Below are positions 1 through 7,150 of a stretch of DNA of 32,705 nt, one piece after another. A program made the translations under genes and the position numbers. This stretch comes from Bacillota bacterium. GTDB lineage: Bacteria; Bacillota; SHA-98; Ch115. The notes under the pieces were generated by a model. The model was not told where the DNA came from, searched no databases, and worked only from the letters and a program-made list of their open reading frames with translations. The stretch lies in the NCBI GenBank assembly GCA_012842565.1, contig DUSO01000131.1, positions 1 to 32,705 of the forward strand, given 5' to 3'. How positions within the stretch are numbered: position 1 is the first letter of the stretch; each line of letters begins with the position of its first letter.

Positions 1-67
1 ATATGTAGTTCACCCTTTCTCAACAGGTACGTTAGGGTTCTAGACATCTGACGCTCACTCCTTTCAG

Positions 68-123
68 GCACATTTTTGATATGAGGCAACGAATCGATTT
101 CAAGCACATTTTTGATGAGGCAA
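68..123. repeat. Imperfect direct repeat upstream of tRNA operon
   Basis: Two copies of GCACATTTTTGAT followed by GAGGCAA lie at 68-89 and 104-123. They differ only by an AT dinucleotide inserted at 81-82 in the first copy. The repeat sits just upstream of the tRNA promoter at 133-161. Function is unknown; an upstream element or a local duplication are both possible. Confidence 0.6.
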
Positions 124-132
124 TTCGTGGTA

Positions 133-161
133 TTGACGAAAGCGGCTGTATAGGCTATACT
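133..161 (+). promoter_or_regulatory. Sigma-A promoter for the tRNA-Val/tRNA-Asp unit
   Basis: TTGACG at 133-138 and TATACT at 156-161 are separated by 17 bp, a near-consensus housekeeping promoter. Transcription would start near 168 and run into tRNA-Val at 231, leaving a leader of about 60 nt to be removed by RNase P. No other gene lies between. Confidence 0.75.
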
Positions 162-230
162 AGGTGTTGCGCGGATGTGTTACGCAAACCAAGTGAGGCA
201 ATGCCGGGAGGATATAGACCGGCGGTATTT

Positions 231-306
231 GGGCGAATAGCTCAGCTGGGAGAGCACCTCCCTTACAAGGAGGGGGTCGGCAGTTCAACTCTGCCTTCGC
301 CCACCA
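231..306 (+). tRNA. tRNA-Val (anticodon TAC)
   Basis: The cloverleaf folds completely. Acceptor GGGCGAA pairs with TTCGCCC, the anticodon stem is CCTCC/GGAGG, and the 7-nt loop at 262-268 carries anticodon TAC at 264-266. The T-loop is TTCAACT. Discriminator A303 is followed by a genome-encoded CCA at 304-306. It is the first gene of a two-tRNA unit and lies 31 bp before tRNA-Asp. Confidence 0.95.
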
Positions 307-337
307 TGACAAACATATATAGAAAACCAGGTTTAGC

Positions 338-414
338 GGAGGCGTGGTGCAGTGGTCTAACATGCCTGCCTGTCACGCAGGAGATCGCGGGTTCGACTCC
401 CGTCGCCTCCGCCA
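338..414 (+). tRNA. tRNA-Asp (anticodon GTC)
   Basis: Acceptor GGAGGCG (338-344) pairs with CGCCTCC (404-410). The anticodon stem is CCTGC/GCAGG with anticodon GTC at 372-374. The T-arm is GCGGG-TTCGACT-CCCGT. Discriminator G411, the known Asp identity base, precedes an encoded CCA at 412-414. It is co-transcribed with tRNA-Val and followed directly by a strong hairpin. Confidence 0.95.
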
Positions 415-423
415 TATATTTTT

Positions 424-449
424 AGGAGGGGGTCACCACCCCCTCCTTT
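424..449 (+). terminator. Hairpin terminator after the tRNA unit
   Basis: A perfect 10-bp stem (424-433 with 438-447) closes a 4-nt loop 9 bp after tRNA-Asp. The downstream T-tract is poor (TTTGAGTTT), so it resembles a GC-rich terminator without a classical U-run. It also separates the plus-strand tRNAs from the convergent cotJ operon. Confidence 0.65.
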
Positions 450-518
450 GAGTTTCCTATCATGCTGGAACCGCCGCCTGCCTGCCGGAATTGCTGCCTG
501 ACTGGAATATTTTTCTAA

Positions 519-1091
519 CTAGAAGACCTTTCTCTGTTCCATATACTCATGCAATAAATTAAGGGTCTCGCCAAATCGCTGGAAGTGCACTACTTCCCTT
601 TCCCTCAAGAACCTGAGCACATCCGTGACATCCGGGTCATCCGACAGCCGGATCAGGTGTTCGTAAGTGGCCCTGGCCTTCTGTTCAGCGGCCATATCCT
701 CGTGAATGTCGGCGATGGGATCCCCCTTAGACTGGATGTAGCTCGCAATCCACGGTGCCCCGTCTGCATTGACGAAATACAGTGCTCGGTCGTGGTCTGC
801 ATAGTATGGATCGAGGCCCGCCCTGATTATCTCGTCGATCGGCGCATCCTTGATGAGGTTGTAGACCAGTGCGGCCACCATCTCCATGTGAGCCAGCTCT
901 TCGGTGCCGATGTCAGTGAGCACGCCCTTTGCCTGTGGAATGGGCATGGTATATCGCTGCGTAAGATAGCGGAGCGAGGCAGCCAGTTCCCCGTCCGGGC
1001 CTCCATACTGGGTTATTATGTCCTTTGCCAGCCGGGGATTCGGATATGACACTCTAACTGGATACTCCAGAGTCTTCTGGTATACCCACAT
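519..1091 (-). CDS. cotJC: CotJC, manganese-catalase-like spore coat protein
   Basis: The 190-residue protein has the length and sequence pattern of CotJC, the last product of the cotJABC spore-coat operon. It has a four-helix ferritin/Mn-catalase fold. Candidate dimetal ligands are visible as E35, E65-x2-H68, E136 and E166-x2-H169. In Bacillus, CotJC is made in the mother cell and deposited in the coat with CotJA; peroxide removal is inferred from the fold. An SD-like GGAGG lies upstream of the ATG, and the gene follows cotJB with a 6-bp gap. It is the last gene before the convergent tRNA unit. The family call is confident; catalase activity is inference. Confidence 0.93.
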   Translation of the reverse strand: MWVYQKTLEYPVRVSYPNPRLAKDIITQYGGPDGELAASLRYLTQRYTMPIPQAKGVLTDIGTEELAHMEMVAALVYNLIKDAPIDEIIRAGLDPYYADHDRALYFVNADGAPWIASYIQSKGDPIADIHEDMAAEQKARATYEHLIRLSDDPDVTDVLRFLREREVVHFQRFGETLNLLHEYMEQRKVF

Positions 1092-1097
1092 CTCCGA

Positions 1098-1364
1098 TCA
1101 ATCCTCCGCCCTGAAAGTGATTTCCCACGGCCACGGTTCTTCGATCCAACGCCACGCCTGAGGGCTTGGAGATAGTCCATAATTCAAGATGGGACCGTAA
1201 CGTGATTCGTAGGCCATCTTTGCGGCCATGAGTTCCTGTACAGTAGCGTTATAGTCGCCGAGGGCGCGCTGGTCCCCCGGGTGTGTATCTAGGAAGAGGT
1301 TCAGGTCTATGGCGGTAAACTCCAGCTCCATGATCCGTAATAGAGCCTGGTGTTTCGGGTCCAT
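1098..1364 (-). CDS. cotJB: CotJB spore coat protein
   Basis: This 88-residue acidic protein lies between cotJA and cotJC, as in the Bacillus cotJ operon. It has the CotJB pattern: an N-terminal helix (ALLRIMELEF), 'AIDLNLFLDTHPGD' and 'YESRYGPIL' in the middle, and a C-terminal 'PWPWE' motif. A GGAGGG Shine-Dalgarno lies 7 nt before the ATG. It has no enzymatic motif; it is thought to help assemble the CotJ coat proteins. Spacing to cotJA (44 bp) and cotJC (6 bp) indicates one transcript. Confidence 0.92.
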   Translation of the reverse strand: MDPKHQALLRIMELEFTAIDLNLFLDTHPGDQRALGDYNATVQELMAAKMAYESRYGPILNYGLSPSPQAWRWIEEPWPWEITFRAED

Positions 1365-1408
1365 GATTCAACCCTCCGTCATGACAATGGTTCTATACCG
1401 GACTCTAT

Positions 1409-1597
1409 TCAACGGCCGCTATACGGGTAGGGCCTCACGAGCTCGGGGAAGATGGTCCCCTGCCTGAGTCCTTCGGCCGGGCTGAACCTTTCGCCATAGA
1501 CCTGCGGAGGCACATAGGCACGGGCCAGCTCGCCAAAATAGTATAACGGCTCCAGCCGGTCTCCTCGTTCAGGATTCTCCTGGGTTCCAGGAACCAT
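1409..1597 (-). CDS. cotJA: CotJA spore coat-associated protein
   Basis: A 62-residue protein, first gene of the cotJ operon. The core 'LARAYVPPQVYGERFSPAEG' followed by 'LRQGTIFPEL' matches the CotJA pattern (Y-x-P-P-Q-x-Y...F-x-P-x-E-A-L-x-x-G-T-L). An in-frame TAA lies 11 codons upstream, so the ATG at 1597 is the only plausible start; GGGGGAG lies 5 nt before it. In Bacillus the operon is sigma-E dependent. I could not identify a convincing sigma-E promoter here. A longer overlapping frame (1435-1683) is rejected as non-coding. Confidence 0.88.
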   Translation of the reverse strand: MVPGTQENPERGDRLEPLYYFGELARAYVPPQVYGERFSPAEGLRQGTIFPELVRPYPYSGR

Positions 1598-1663
1598 AAG
1601 AGCTCCCCCTTTTGTATCTCCCGGTGTTTAGAAGGTGTCGCTCCAGGACAAGAGATGTCCCTT

Positions 1664-1691
1664 CCGGCAGGTGACCATGGCAACCTGCCGG
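1664..1691. repeat. 9-bp inverted repeat upstream of cotJA
   Basis: CCGGCAGGT (1664-1672) and its exact complement (1683-1691) flank a 10-nt spacer. It lies in the 279-bp divergent region between cotJA and the small plus-strand gene at 1877. It could be an operator or a transcript hairpin. Nothing else recognisable was seen in 1692-1860. Confidence 0.5.
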
Positions 1692-1876
1692 CTGGCTAGC
1701 TATCTTCAGTATATTCGAGGAATAGCCGAGGTGTCCCGGGAGGTCCCCGGCAACCGTTGCACACTCTTCAGTAACGTCTGGAACAGGATCCGCGTATCAT
1801 AATAGCGGCTATCACAGGGCCGGTAGGTCCACTGGTGGTAGATTCATGATCCCCATGATGAAAGGAGAGATCTATC

Positions 1877-1990
1877 GTGGCAGAAGCCAAGTGGGGTATA
1901 TGCGGCGACGGATGGTGGTGGATCATAGTGATCCTCCTGATATTCTTCTTCTTTTTCTTTGTCTTCCCCGTAAAAAGAGACGTGACGTAG
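1877..1990 (+). CDS. Tiny hydrophobic sporulation-type membrane protein (37 aa)
   Basis: A GTG start with GGAG 9 nt upstream opens a 37-codon frame ending in TAG. The product begins 'MAEAKWGICGDGWWWIIVIL' and continues with a run of six Phe, then 'VFPVKRDVT'. It is one transmembrane helix (about residues 13-31) preceded by three Trp and followed by a basic tail. This is the architecture of the small YjcZ/YtrH-like hydrophobic sporulation proteins, but I cannot assign a named family. A paralogue lies at 23657-23755 (+). It is divergent from the cotJ operon and ends 54 bp before a 14-bp hairpin. Reality is supported by the SD, the membrane pattern and the paralogue. Confidence 0.75.
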   Translation: MAEAKWGICGDGWWWIIVILLIFFFFFFVFPVKRDVT

Positions 1991-2044
1991 ATAGATCGCC
2001 GCTCGGGAAAGCACTAGCAAAGAATAGTTGGACCCCGGCATATG

Positions 2045-2076
2045 CCAAATCAGGAGGGACTCCCCTCCTGATTTGG
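2045..2076. terminator. 14-bp perfect hairpin between convergent genes
   Basis: CCAAATCAGGAGGG (2045-2058) pairs exactly with 2063-2076 across a 4-nt loop. It lies between the small plus-strand gene (ends 1990) and the convergent acylphosphatase gene (ends 2156). No T-run follows on either strand, so it is a bidirectional or U-less terminator candidate. Confidence 0.6.
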
Positions 2077-2155
2077 CCCTGAAGCATCATGGCCTGCGCC
2101 TTACGTGACCATTTTCATATCAAGGCCTTTTCATCATGAGAACGTCGGGAAACGG

Positions 2156-2434
2156 TCAGCGAATCTGGAAGCTTACGAACTCACCCCGAAACTCCTCCCA
2201 TTCAACGTCTACTCTCTCCACAGAAGCAAACCTCGGGCCCGCCCTCAGATCTGAAATGAACGCCTGGATGTCTTCCCGAAACCCCTCAGCACAAGCTTCC
2301 ACGGAGCCGTCTGAAAGGTTTCTTACATAACCGGTAAGGCCGCGGGCCAGGGCCTTTCCTCGCGCAAAGACCCTGAAGCCCACGCCTTGTACACGCCCAT
2401 ATACCCTGACCCGCACCCTCGCCAGCCTGTCCAT
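2156..2434 (-). CDS. acyP: Acylphosphatase
   Basis: A 92-residue protein of normal length for acylphosphatase (EC 3.6.1.7), which hydrolyses carboxyl-phosphate bonds such as acetyl phosphate in the cytoplasm. Both signatures are present: 'GRVQGVGFR' with the phosphate-binding Arg21 and 'GYVRNLSDGSVE' with catalytic Asn39. GAGGG lies 9 nt before the ATG. It appears monocistronic, flanked by hairpins at 2045-2076 and, in its leader, at 2473-2494. Identification is secure; the physiological substrate is not shown by the sequence. Confidence 0.95.
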   Translation of the reverse strand: MDRLARVRVRVYGRVQGVGFRVFARGKALARGLTGYVRNLSDGSVEACAEGFREDIQAFISDLRAGPRFASVERVDVEWEEFRGEFVSFQIR

Positions 2435-2812
2435 GTCATGACGCCCTCACAGTCAGATTAGAATGATGCCCTTGCAGGCGCATAACGGCCTGCAGCGTAT
2501 GGAATATAAAGGAATTATTGCCAACAAATAATATGTCCCGGAGAGCGGCATAATCCGTCTACCATGCAAAGGAATGTACATACTATTAATGCCGACGGAT
2601 GACAGTCACCTAGCAGGGGATACGGCTCCGGCCGTTATCTTAAGGAGAGCACGCCTAACTCTGTGTGGACGTTGGCTCTCTCACCTCGTGGCTGGTCCGT
2701 CGGCCCGTCTTATGTCCTGCGGGCCCATTCCCCCAAAGCAGGACGAGGATAACAAATGATACCGAGGACCGCTCCCAGGTAATGCGGGGATGCGCCGCAA
2801 GAGCAAAATAAA
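2435..2812. other. Intergenic region between acyP and tRNA-Pro
   Basis: No gene is supported here. It contains a 7-bp hairpin in the acyP leader (2473-2479 with 2488-2494) and a second 7-bp inverted repeat (2714-2720 with 2738-2744). On the minus strand, TTGGCA is followed 17 bp later by CATACG, a weak promoter candidate for acyP. Short frames across it lack SD and homology-like content, and one runs through the tRNA. Confidence 0.5.
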
Positions 2813-2890
2813 TGGTCGGAGCGACTGGACTTGAACCAGCGACCTCTTGCACCCCAAGCAAGCGCTCTAGCCAACCTGAGCTACGCCCCG
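2813..2890 (-). tRNA. tRNA-Pro (anticodon GGG)
   Basis: Read on the minus strand, acceptor CGGGGCG pairs with CGCTCCG (one G-T wobble). The anticodon stem CTTGC/GCAAG holds loop TTGGGGT with anticodon GGG (complement at 2853-2855). The T-loop is TTCAAGT. Discriminator A is followed by an encoded CCA (2813-2815). It stands alone behind its own promoter at 2942-2970. Confidence 0.95.
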
Positions 2891-2941
2891 ACGCAACGTG
2901 TTAGCATATGTTAGCATGCCGTTGATCTCGACTACAAGGCC

Positions 2942-2970
2942 ATTATATCAGACCTGATGAGCCTTTGCAA
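2942..2970 (-). promoter_or_regulatory. Sigma-A promoter for tRNA-Pro
   Basis: On the minus strand TTGCAA (2965-2970) and a perfect TATAAT (2942-2947) are separated by 17 bp. Transcription would begin about 45 nt before the tRNA 5' end at 2890. The short leader includes the duplicated octamer GTTAGCAT (2900-2907 and 2910-2917). Confidence 0.75.
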
Positions 2971-3042
2971 CCATCTATGGAGCCTTGTGAGCCTCCCCGG
3001 AAGCCACTCCCGCGGAGCCGCGGTGTCGCCCGCAAAGCCCGT

Positions 3043-3363
3043 CTACAGGCCTCTCCGCTCGATATACCGGGGGCGATTGATGCGCCTTGCCGCCCTTACG
3101 GCATCCGCCAGGCCATATACGAGAAATACGGCAGCGACGATGGCAAGCCGGTTGTCCACCGGAATAGCAGCTTGCCTGTGCAGAATAATCAGCACAAGCC
3201 TCTCAGGCAGCCCCGACAGTCCTAAAAAAACGCCCTGTACAAGCAAGAATAAAATGCCGCGGGCGATATACCCCAGATAGATCTGCCCGAGTCCCGGCCA
3301 GATAAGAGAGAGCAAGCAGGCCGCAAAGACGCTCTTGCGCCTGCGATAAACTGTTCTTCGCAC
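3043..3363 (-). CDS. Small TM2-like membrane protein
   Basis: A 106-residue protein starting with GTG, with GGAGG 4 nt upstream. A basic N-terminus (RRTVYRRRK) precedes a hydrophobic helix containing 'PGLGQIYLG'. This is the hallmark of TM2-like small membrane proteins in which a Pro-Gly-x-Gly-Gln-x-Tyr turn links two helices. Further hydrophobic stretches follow (about residues 35-50, 55-65 and 70-85), and the tail is Arg-rich. Function is unknown. It is flanked by tRNA-Pro and HU and is probably its own unit. The family is recognised from the motif; membrane location is inferred from hydrophobicity. Confidence 0.75.
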   Translation of the reverse strand: MRRTVYRRRKSVFAACLLSLIWPGLGQIYLGYIARGILFLLVQGVFLGLSGLPERLVLIILHRQAAIPVDNRLAIVAAVFLVYGLADAVRAARRINRPRYIERRGL

Positions 3364-3467
3364 CAGGCCTCCACTCCCGTTAAGAGACTTTTTCAGTTTA
3401 CTTATTCCCCATCTCTTTGTCCTTTCCTCCTAATAGCAAAATGTGCCTTAAAATAGGGGAATAGAGA

Positions 3468-3488
3468 AGCGTAGCCATAAGCTACGCT
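3468..3488 (-). terminator. Terminator hairpin downstream of HU
   Basis: AGCGTAGC (3468-3475) and its exact complement (3481-3488) enclose a 5-nt loop, 46 bp after the HU stop codon. On the minus strand the stem is followed by pyrimidine-rich TCTCTATTCCCCTATTTT, a weak U-tract. Confidence 0.55.
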
Positions 3489-3534
3489 CGACCACCGGTC
3501 TACTATCATCCTCGCCGTTTCTCATGCACCTCGA

Positions 3535-3807
3535 TTATGAAACAGCATCCTTGAGGGACTTGCCTGCCCTGAAGACGGGCACCTTGCGCGCCCCGATCTT
3601 AATCTCCTGGCCGGTCCTGGGATCTCGCCCGGTCCTCGCAGCCCTCTTTCTGACCTCAAAAGAACCAAAACCTACTAGCGTCACCTTATCCCCGGCTTTC
3701 AGGGCCTCGGCAACCGAATCAAGCATTGCGTCAAGGGCGGTCGCAGAATCCTTCTTGGTCATGCCCGTCTTGGCAGCGATCCTGTCAACAAGCTCGGCCT
3801 TAGTCAT
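3535..3807 (-). CDS. hup: DNA-binding protein HU
   Basis: A 90-residue HU-family histone-like protein that bends and compacts DNA as a dimer. The N-terminal helices start '[20 protein letters not shown]'. '[19 protein letters not shown]' and '[20 protein letters not shown]' form the beta-saddle and DNA-binding arm. I chose the ATG at 3805-3807 rather than the GTG three codons upstream, because GGGAGGTGA lies at proper distance before the ATG and the protein then has the typical HU N-terminus and length. A TATAAT at 3855-3860 and a 6-bp leader hairpin (3832-3837 with 3843-3848) lie upstream. Identification is secure. Confidence 0.95.
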   Translation of the reverse strand: MTKAELVDRIAAKTGMTKKDSATALDAMLDSVAEALKAGDKVTLVGFGSFEVRKRAARTGRDPRTGQEIKIGARKVPVFRAGKSLKDAVS

Positions 3808-3854
3808 TCCCCTCACCTCCCTTAATAGTAGCTTGTCCAGAAGACAAGGCTATT

Positions 3855-3860
3855 ATTATA
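3855..3860 (-). promoter_or_regulatory. Candidate -10 element for HU
   Basis: A perfect TATAAT on the minus strand lies about 50 bp upstream of the HU start. No good -35 hexamer is visible 16-18 bp further upstream, so this is only a half-site call. Confidence 0.35.
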
Positions 3861-3882
3861 GAAGGCCCGAGAAATGTGGCTT

Positions 3883-3950
3883 TGCGGCGACGCCGGGCGA
3901 CCGTCCAAGATCAATCCGCCATTGCCGCCTCACCCATGGCGCCGCCGCAA
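3883..3950. repeat. Long-loop inverted repeat between spoIVA and HU
   Basis: TTGCGGCG plus CGCC (3883-3895, one mismatch) is complementary to GGCG plus CGCCGCAA (3938-3950) across a 42-nt loop. It begins 2 bp after the spoIVA stop. It may act as a terminator or RNA 3'-end structure for spoIVA. No U-tract follows. Confidence 0.4.
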
Positions 3951-3952
3951 GA

Positions 3953-5434
3953 TCAGAGAATGATGCAGATGAGCCCGCCGCTTCCTTCGTTGATGATCTT
4001 GCTCAGGGTCTCCTGGAGCTTTTGTTGGGCGTTTTCGGGCATCCTGACAAGTTTGCTTTCTATGCCATCCTGCACGATCTCATAGAGGGACTTCCCTAAG
4101 AAGTCAGTCTCCCATATCCGGCCGGGATCAGATTCAAATTCGCTGGATAGGCGCCGGACAAGTTCTTCGCCCTGTTTTTCCGTACCCACCATCGTGGTGA
4201 CCTCGGTCCTGATGTCGGCCCTGATCATGTGAATCGAGGGGGCATTGGCTTTTAGCTTTACGCCGAACCTGTTCCCCTGGCGGATGAGCTCAGGCTCCTC
4301 GAAGACGATCTCGTTTATCAGCGGGGTTACGATGCCATAACCGGTGTTGCGTACCTGCTCCAGCGCCTCCGCCACCTTGTCATATTCCCTCTTCGCAACG
4401 GCAAGTTCTCTCACGATTCTCAAGAGGTCGTGATCACCCTGGATGGCAAGTCCGCTCACCTCGTTGAGAACGTTCATAAAGAGCGATCTCGGGGCGTCCA
4501 GGCTAATCTCGGCCTTCCCCTCACCGAGGTCGACCGTCGCCAGCTCGGCTTTGGCGACAAAGTCCTTCGCGCCAAGCTCAGCTTTCACATCATAGACGTG
4601 CCGTACCTTCTTGACCGCCTGGACGGACTCCACCACGCTCTCCTCAAACTGTCTTCTTATACTATGGTCTGCCGGCAACTCCCCAATCCATACCGGCAGA
4701 CTGACCTTGATCTCCCGCACAGGAAATTCATATAGGACCTCTTGCAACACATCAGCAACATCTTTGGCCTCCATCTCCGCACAATTGAGGGGCACCACCT
4801 TCACACCATATTCGCCTTCGAGCTCGGATGCGAGCGCACGCGTCGCCTTGCTCTCGGGATGCGTCGAATTGAGGATCACGATAAAGGGTTTGTCGAGTTC
4901 CTTGAGCTCGGAGATGACACGCCGCTCGGCGGGCACATAGGCCTCACGAGGGAGCTCGGTGACGGAACCATCGGTGGTGATCACCAGGCCTATCGTCGAA
5001 TGCTCGGAGATTACCTTGCGGGTTCCTATCTCCGCCGCCTCCTGGAATGGGATCTCATGATCAAACCATGGAGTGGCGACCATGCGTGGGCCATCTTTTT
5101 CCTGGTACCCCAGCGCACCATCCACCGTATACCCGACGCAATCCACTATCCTTACGTTAAAGCGGACGCCCTCCGCAACCTCGATTTCCACCGCATCGCT
5201 GGGTATGAACTTGGGCTCGGTGGTCATGATGGTCTTGCCGGCGCCTCCCTGAGGCAACTCGTCAATTGCCCGTTGTTTGTCATAGGTATTCCTGATGTTG
5301 GGCACGACGAAGAGCTCCATGAAACGCCTTATAAACGTAGACTTGCCCGTTCTAACCGGCCCTACAACCCCCAGGTACACATCGCCGCCGGTACGCTCTT
5401 TTATGTCTCTGAAAATATCGAACCTTTCTATCAT
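3953..5434 (-). CDS. spoIVA: SpoIVA, spore coat morphogenetic ATPase
   Basis: A 493-residue protein, almost the length of Bacillus SpoIVA (492). It is an ATPase that polymerises on the outer forespore membrane to form the coat basement layer. 'GVVGPVRTGKSTFIRRF' is the Walker A (about residues 22-38, Lys31), 'IVDCVGYTVDGA' follows, and the C-terminus is the characteristic 'GGLICIIL', needed for membrane targeting. The start is the ATG at 5434, with GGAGG upstream and the family N-terminus 'MIERFDIFRDIKERTGGDVY'; 35 extra in-frame codons upstream lie in the promoter. A sigma-E-like promoter is at 5507-5534. It follows folE by 101 bp. Identification is secure. Confidence 0.97.
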   Translation of the reverse strand: MIERFDIFRDIKERTGGDVYLGVVGPVRTGKSTFIRRFMELFVVPNIRNTYDKQRAIDELPQGGAGKTIMTTEPKFIPSDAVEIEVAEGVRFNVRIVDCVGYTVDGALGYQEKDGPRMVATPWFDHEIPFQEAAEIGTRKVISEHSTIGLVITTDGSVTELPREAYVPAERRVISELKELDKPFIVILNSTHPESKATRALASELEGEYGVKVVPLNCAEMEAKDVADVLQEVLYEFPVREIKVSLPVWIGELPADHSIRRQFEESVVESVQAVKKVRHVYDVKAELGAKDFVAKAELATVDLGEGKAEISLDAPRSLFMNVLNEVSGLAIQGDHDLLRIVRELAVAKREYDKVAEALEQVRNTGYGIVTPLINEIVFEEPELIRQGNRFGVKLKANAPSIHMIRADIRTEVTTMVGTEKQGEELVRRLSSEFESDPGRIWETDFLGKSLYEIVQDGIESKLVRMPENAQQKLQETLSKIINEGSGGLICIIL

Positions 5435-5506
5435 TGCATCCCCCTCCGTCGCGAACCGGGTGGAAAATCCTACCCGGCATACCGGGCTTATCCGGCCTTC
5501 ACATAA

Positions 5507-5534
5507 TATATATGAAGGGGGGGGACGAATATAA
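5507..5534 (-). promoter_or_regulatory. Candidate sigma-E promoter for spoIVA
   Basis: On the minus strand TTATATT (5528-5534) resembles the sigma-E -35 element and CATATATA (5507-5514) the -10 (consensus ATA, 16-18 bp, CATANNNT). Here ATA to CATA is 15 bp, and the last -10 base is A instead of T. Eight consecutive C residues fill most of the spacer. In Bacillus spoIVA is sigma-E transcribed, which fits. The -35 lies at the folE stop codon. Confidence 0.5.
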
Positions 5535-5535
5535 C

Positions 5536-6099
5536 TCAACGACCCTTGATAAGGCTAAATGCCTCGGCCCGTGCAGCGACATCCTTGCGGAAGAAGCCTC
5601 TTACCGCCGATGTGACCGTGATACTTCCCGGTTTCTCGACGCCGCGCATGGTCATGCACAGGTGTTCGGCCTCAATTACGACGAGGACGCCGTGAGGCTT
5701 GAGTGCGTCCATTATCATGTCGGCGATCTCGGCCGTGAGCCTCTCCTGCATCTGAGGCCGCCGCGCCAGGATCTCCACCACGCGGGCGAGTTTGCTCAGG
5801 CCCACGATGCGACCGCCCTTGGGGAGATAGGCCACGTGCGCCTTGCCAAGAAATGGAAGGAGATGATGTTCACACATGGAGTAAAAGGGAATGTCCCTTA
5901 TCAAGACCATTTCCTCGTGCTCTTCTGTAAAGACGGGCTGGAGCTCTTCCCTCGGGTCCTTGCCAATCCCGCAGAAGAGCTCCTCCAGCATACGGGCTAC
6001 ACGCCCCGGTGTTTCCCTCAGTCCCTCCCTCGTGGGGTCTTCTCCTATTGCCTTCAGGATAGTCAATACCGCATCCTCAACCTTTTTACGGTCCACCAT
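5536..6099 (-). CDS. folE: GTP cyclohydrolase I
   Basis: A 187-residue type I GTP cyclohydrolase (EC 3.5.4.16), converting GTP to dihydroneopterin triphosphate, the first step of tetrahydrofolate and pterin synthesis. Zn ligands are visible: Cys76 and His79 in '[11 protein letters not shown]', and Cys148 in 'EHLCMTMRG'. '[13 protein letters not shown]' and the C-terminal 'TSAVRGFF' are family hallmarks. GGAGG lies 8 nt before the ATG. Its start overlaps the end of the upstream exonuclease gene by 14 bp, so the two are translationally linked. No other folate genes are in the window. Identification is secure. Confidence 0.97.
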   Translation of the reverse strand: MVDRKKVEDAVLTILKAIGEDPTREGLRETPGRVARMLEELFCGIGKDPREELQPVFTEEHEEMVLIRDIPFYSMCEHHLLPFLGKAHVAYLPKGGRIVGLSKLARVVEILARRPQMQERLTAEIADMIMDALKPHGVLVVIEAEHLCMTMRGVEKPGSITVTSAVRGFFRKDVAARAEAFSLIKGR

Positions 6100-7075
6100 T
6101 GTCTATGCCTCCCGACGATTGTGTAAGCAGCTCCGATAGTAGCTCGAGTGTTAAAAGGTCCATTATATTGTGTTCGAGCACCGGGCGAATTGTATCTGCA
6201 CACCGCGTATCTATAAACCGATAATATATCTCGGGTACCATCCAGCCCGGTATGTCGCCATCGCGCCGCAGCCCCATGAGATATGTCCCAGCCGTAGAAA
6301 GCCGGCAGTCGGGTAGGAGGCCACGGTACCTTCTCCGGACCGGCATCAAGAGGTCGATCTCGTGAAGGTTGAGCCTCCCTCCGGTTCCCATCATGGCAGC
6401 CCTTGCACGAAGGTAAGGAATATCGAATCTCCTTCCGTTGTAAGTGATGGCCGTCTTAAAACCCGAAAGCCTGTCCATGGCGGCCTCGAGGATTGCGCCT
6501 TCTTCTTCGGGCGTCCTGGCGAGGTATTGCTCCACCATGATGAGCCCCTCCCCTATCCTGTAGAGCATGCCGATCAAGAACAGGGGAAGGGTGAAATAGA
6601 GGCCGGTCGTCTCTATGTCCAAAAAGACGGCGTCACCGGGATTGACGGTCGCCAGGAGCTGATCGTCTTTAGCCCCCATCGCCCTGAGCCCGCTTATATC
6701 GCCGGCGTCAAATGCCTCCAGGACGAAGGCCGCCCGCTCGCTCCACCTCGGGTGAGAAGCAAGCGAGGGTATATCACGATAGCCCAGGTCCTTGAGCCTG
6801 GCCTCGGTCTTTGGGCCTATCCCCCTCACCAGCTTGAGATCCGAGGCAAGGGCCCCGCCGCCCGGGCCCAAGGAGCCGCCCTGCTGCAGGGGGTCACCCG
6901 GCCGCAGAGGCCCCCCAGGCCTCAGAGGTCCGCCTGGCTGCGAGACGGCCTCGTTGGAGAAGCCCCCCGCCGGAGAAACATACAGCCGCTCCAGACGGCA
7001 GTACGAAGTCTGCCCGGATATCGCTTCACCGATATCACAGGCCTTTATGCAATGTGGCCAGTCACAGCTATACAC
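6086..7075 (-). CDS. YprB-like RNase H-fold exonuclease
   Basis: A 329-residue protein with an RNase H-like DEDD exonuclease domain (YprB type). '[13 protein letters not shown]' carries Asp153 and Glu155, followed by '[13 protein letters not shown]' and a C-terminal '[14 protein letters not shown]' with the His and Asp of the last motif. Before it, '[18 protein letters not shown]' (about residues 82-99) is a helix-hairpin-helix-like DNA-binding segment. The N-terminal part has four cysteines (C4, C9, C13, C26), then a low-complexity linker of repeated GGPLRP units (about 47-75). The GTG at 7075 is the first usual start after an in-frame stop at 7151-7153; no clear SD is present, so the start is uncertain. 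Nuclease role is inferred. Confidence 0.82.
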   Translation of the reverse strand: MYSCDWPHCIKACDIGEAISGQTSYCRLERLYVSPAGGFSNEAVSQPGGPLRPGGPLRPGDPLQQGGSLGPGGGALASDLKLVRGIGPKTEARLKDLGYRDIPSLASHPRWSERAAFVLEAFDAGDISGLRAMGAKDDQLLATVNPGDAVFLDIETTGLYFTLPLFLIGMLYRIGEGLIMVEQYLARTPEEEGAILEAAMDRLSGFKTAITYNGRRFDIPYLRARAAMMGTGGRLNLHEIDLLMPVRRRYRGLLPDCRLSTAGTYLMGLRRDGDIPGWMVPEIYYRFIDTRCADTIRPVLEHNIMDLLTLELLSELLTQSSGGIDNGGP

Positions 7076-7150
7076 ACCAGGAACCCTGCCCCAGAAATGC
7101 GCCCTGCATTTTCGATGCTTCGATGGTGGTGACGCGGACCGGCATAGCGA

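Noticed and set aside
1435-1683. 82-codon frame overlapping cotJA
   Set aside because: It lies in another frame over cotJA, which itself matches the CotJA pattern and has the better SD.
1798-1805. CATAATAG as a sporulation -10 for the 1877 gene
   Set aside because: Last base does not fit CATANNNT and no AC or ATA is at the correct distance.
1846-2082. 78-codon plus-strand frame over the tiny gene
   Set aside because: It is another frame without SD; the 1877 frame has the SD and the membrane pattern.
2655-2861. 68-codon minus-strand frame
   Set aside because: Its first third runs through tRNA-Pro and there is no SD.
3957-5506. Several long plus-strand frames opposite spoIVA
   Set aside because: They are antisense shadows of a GC-rich conserved gene.
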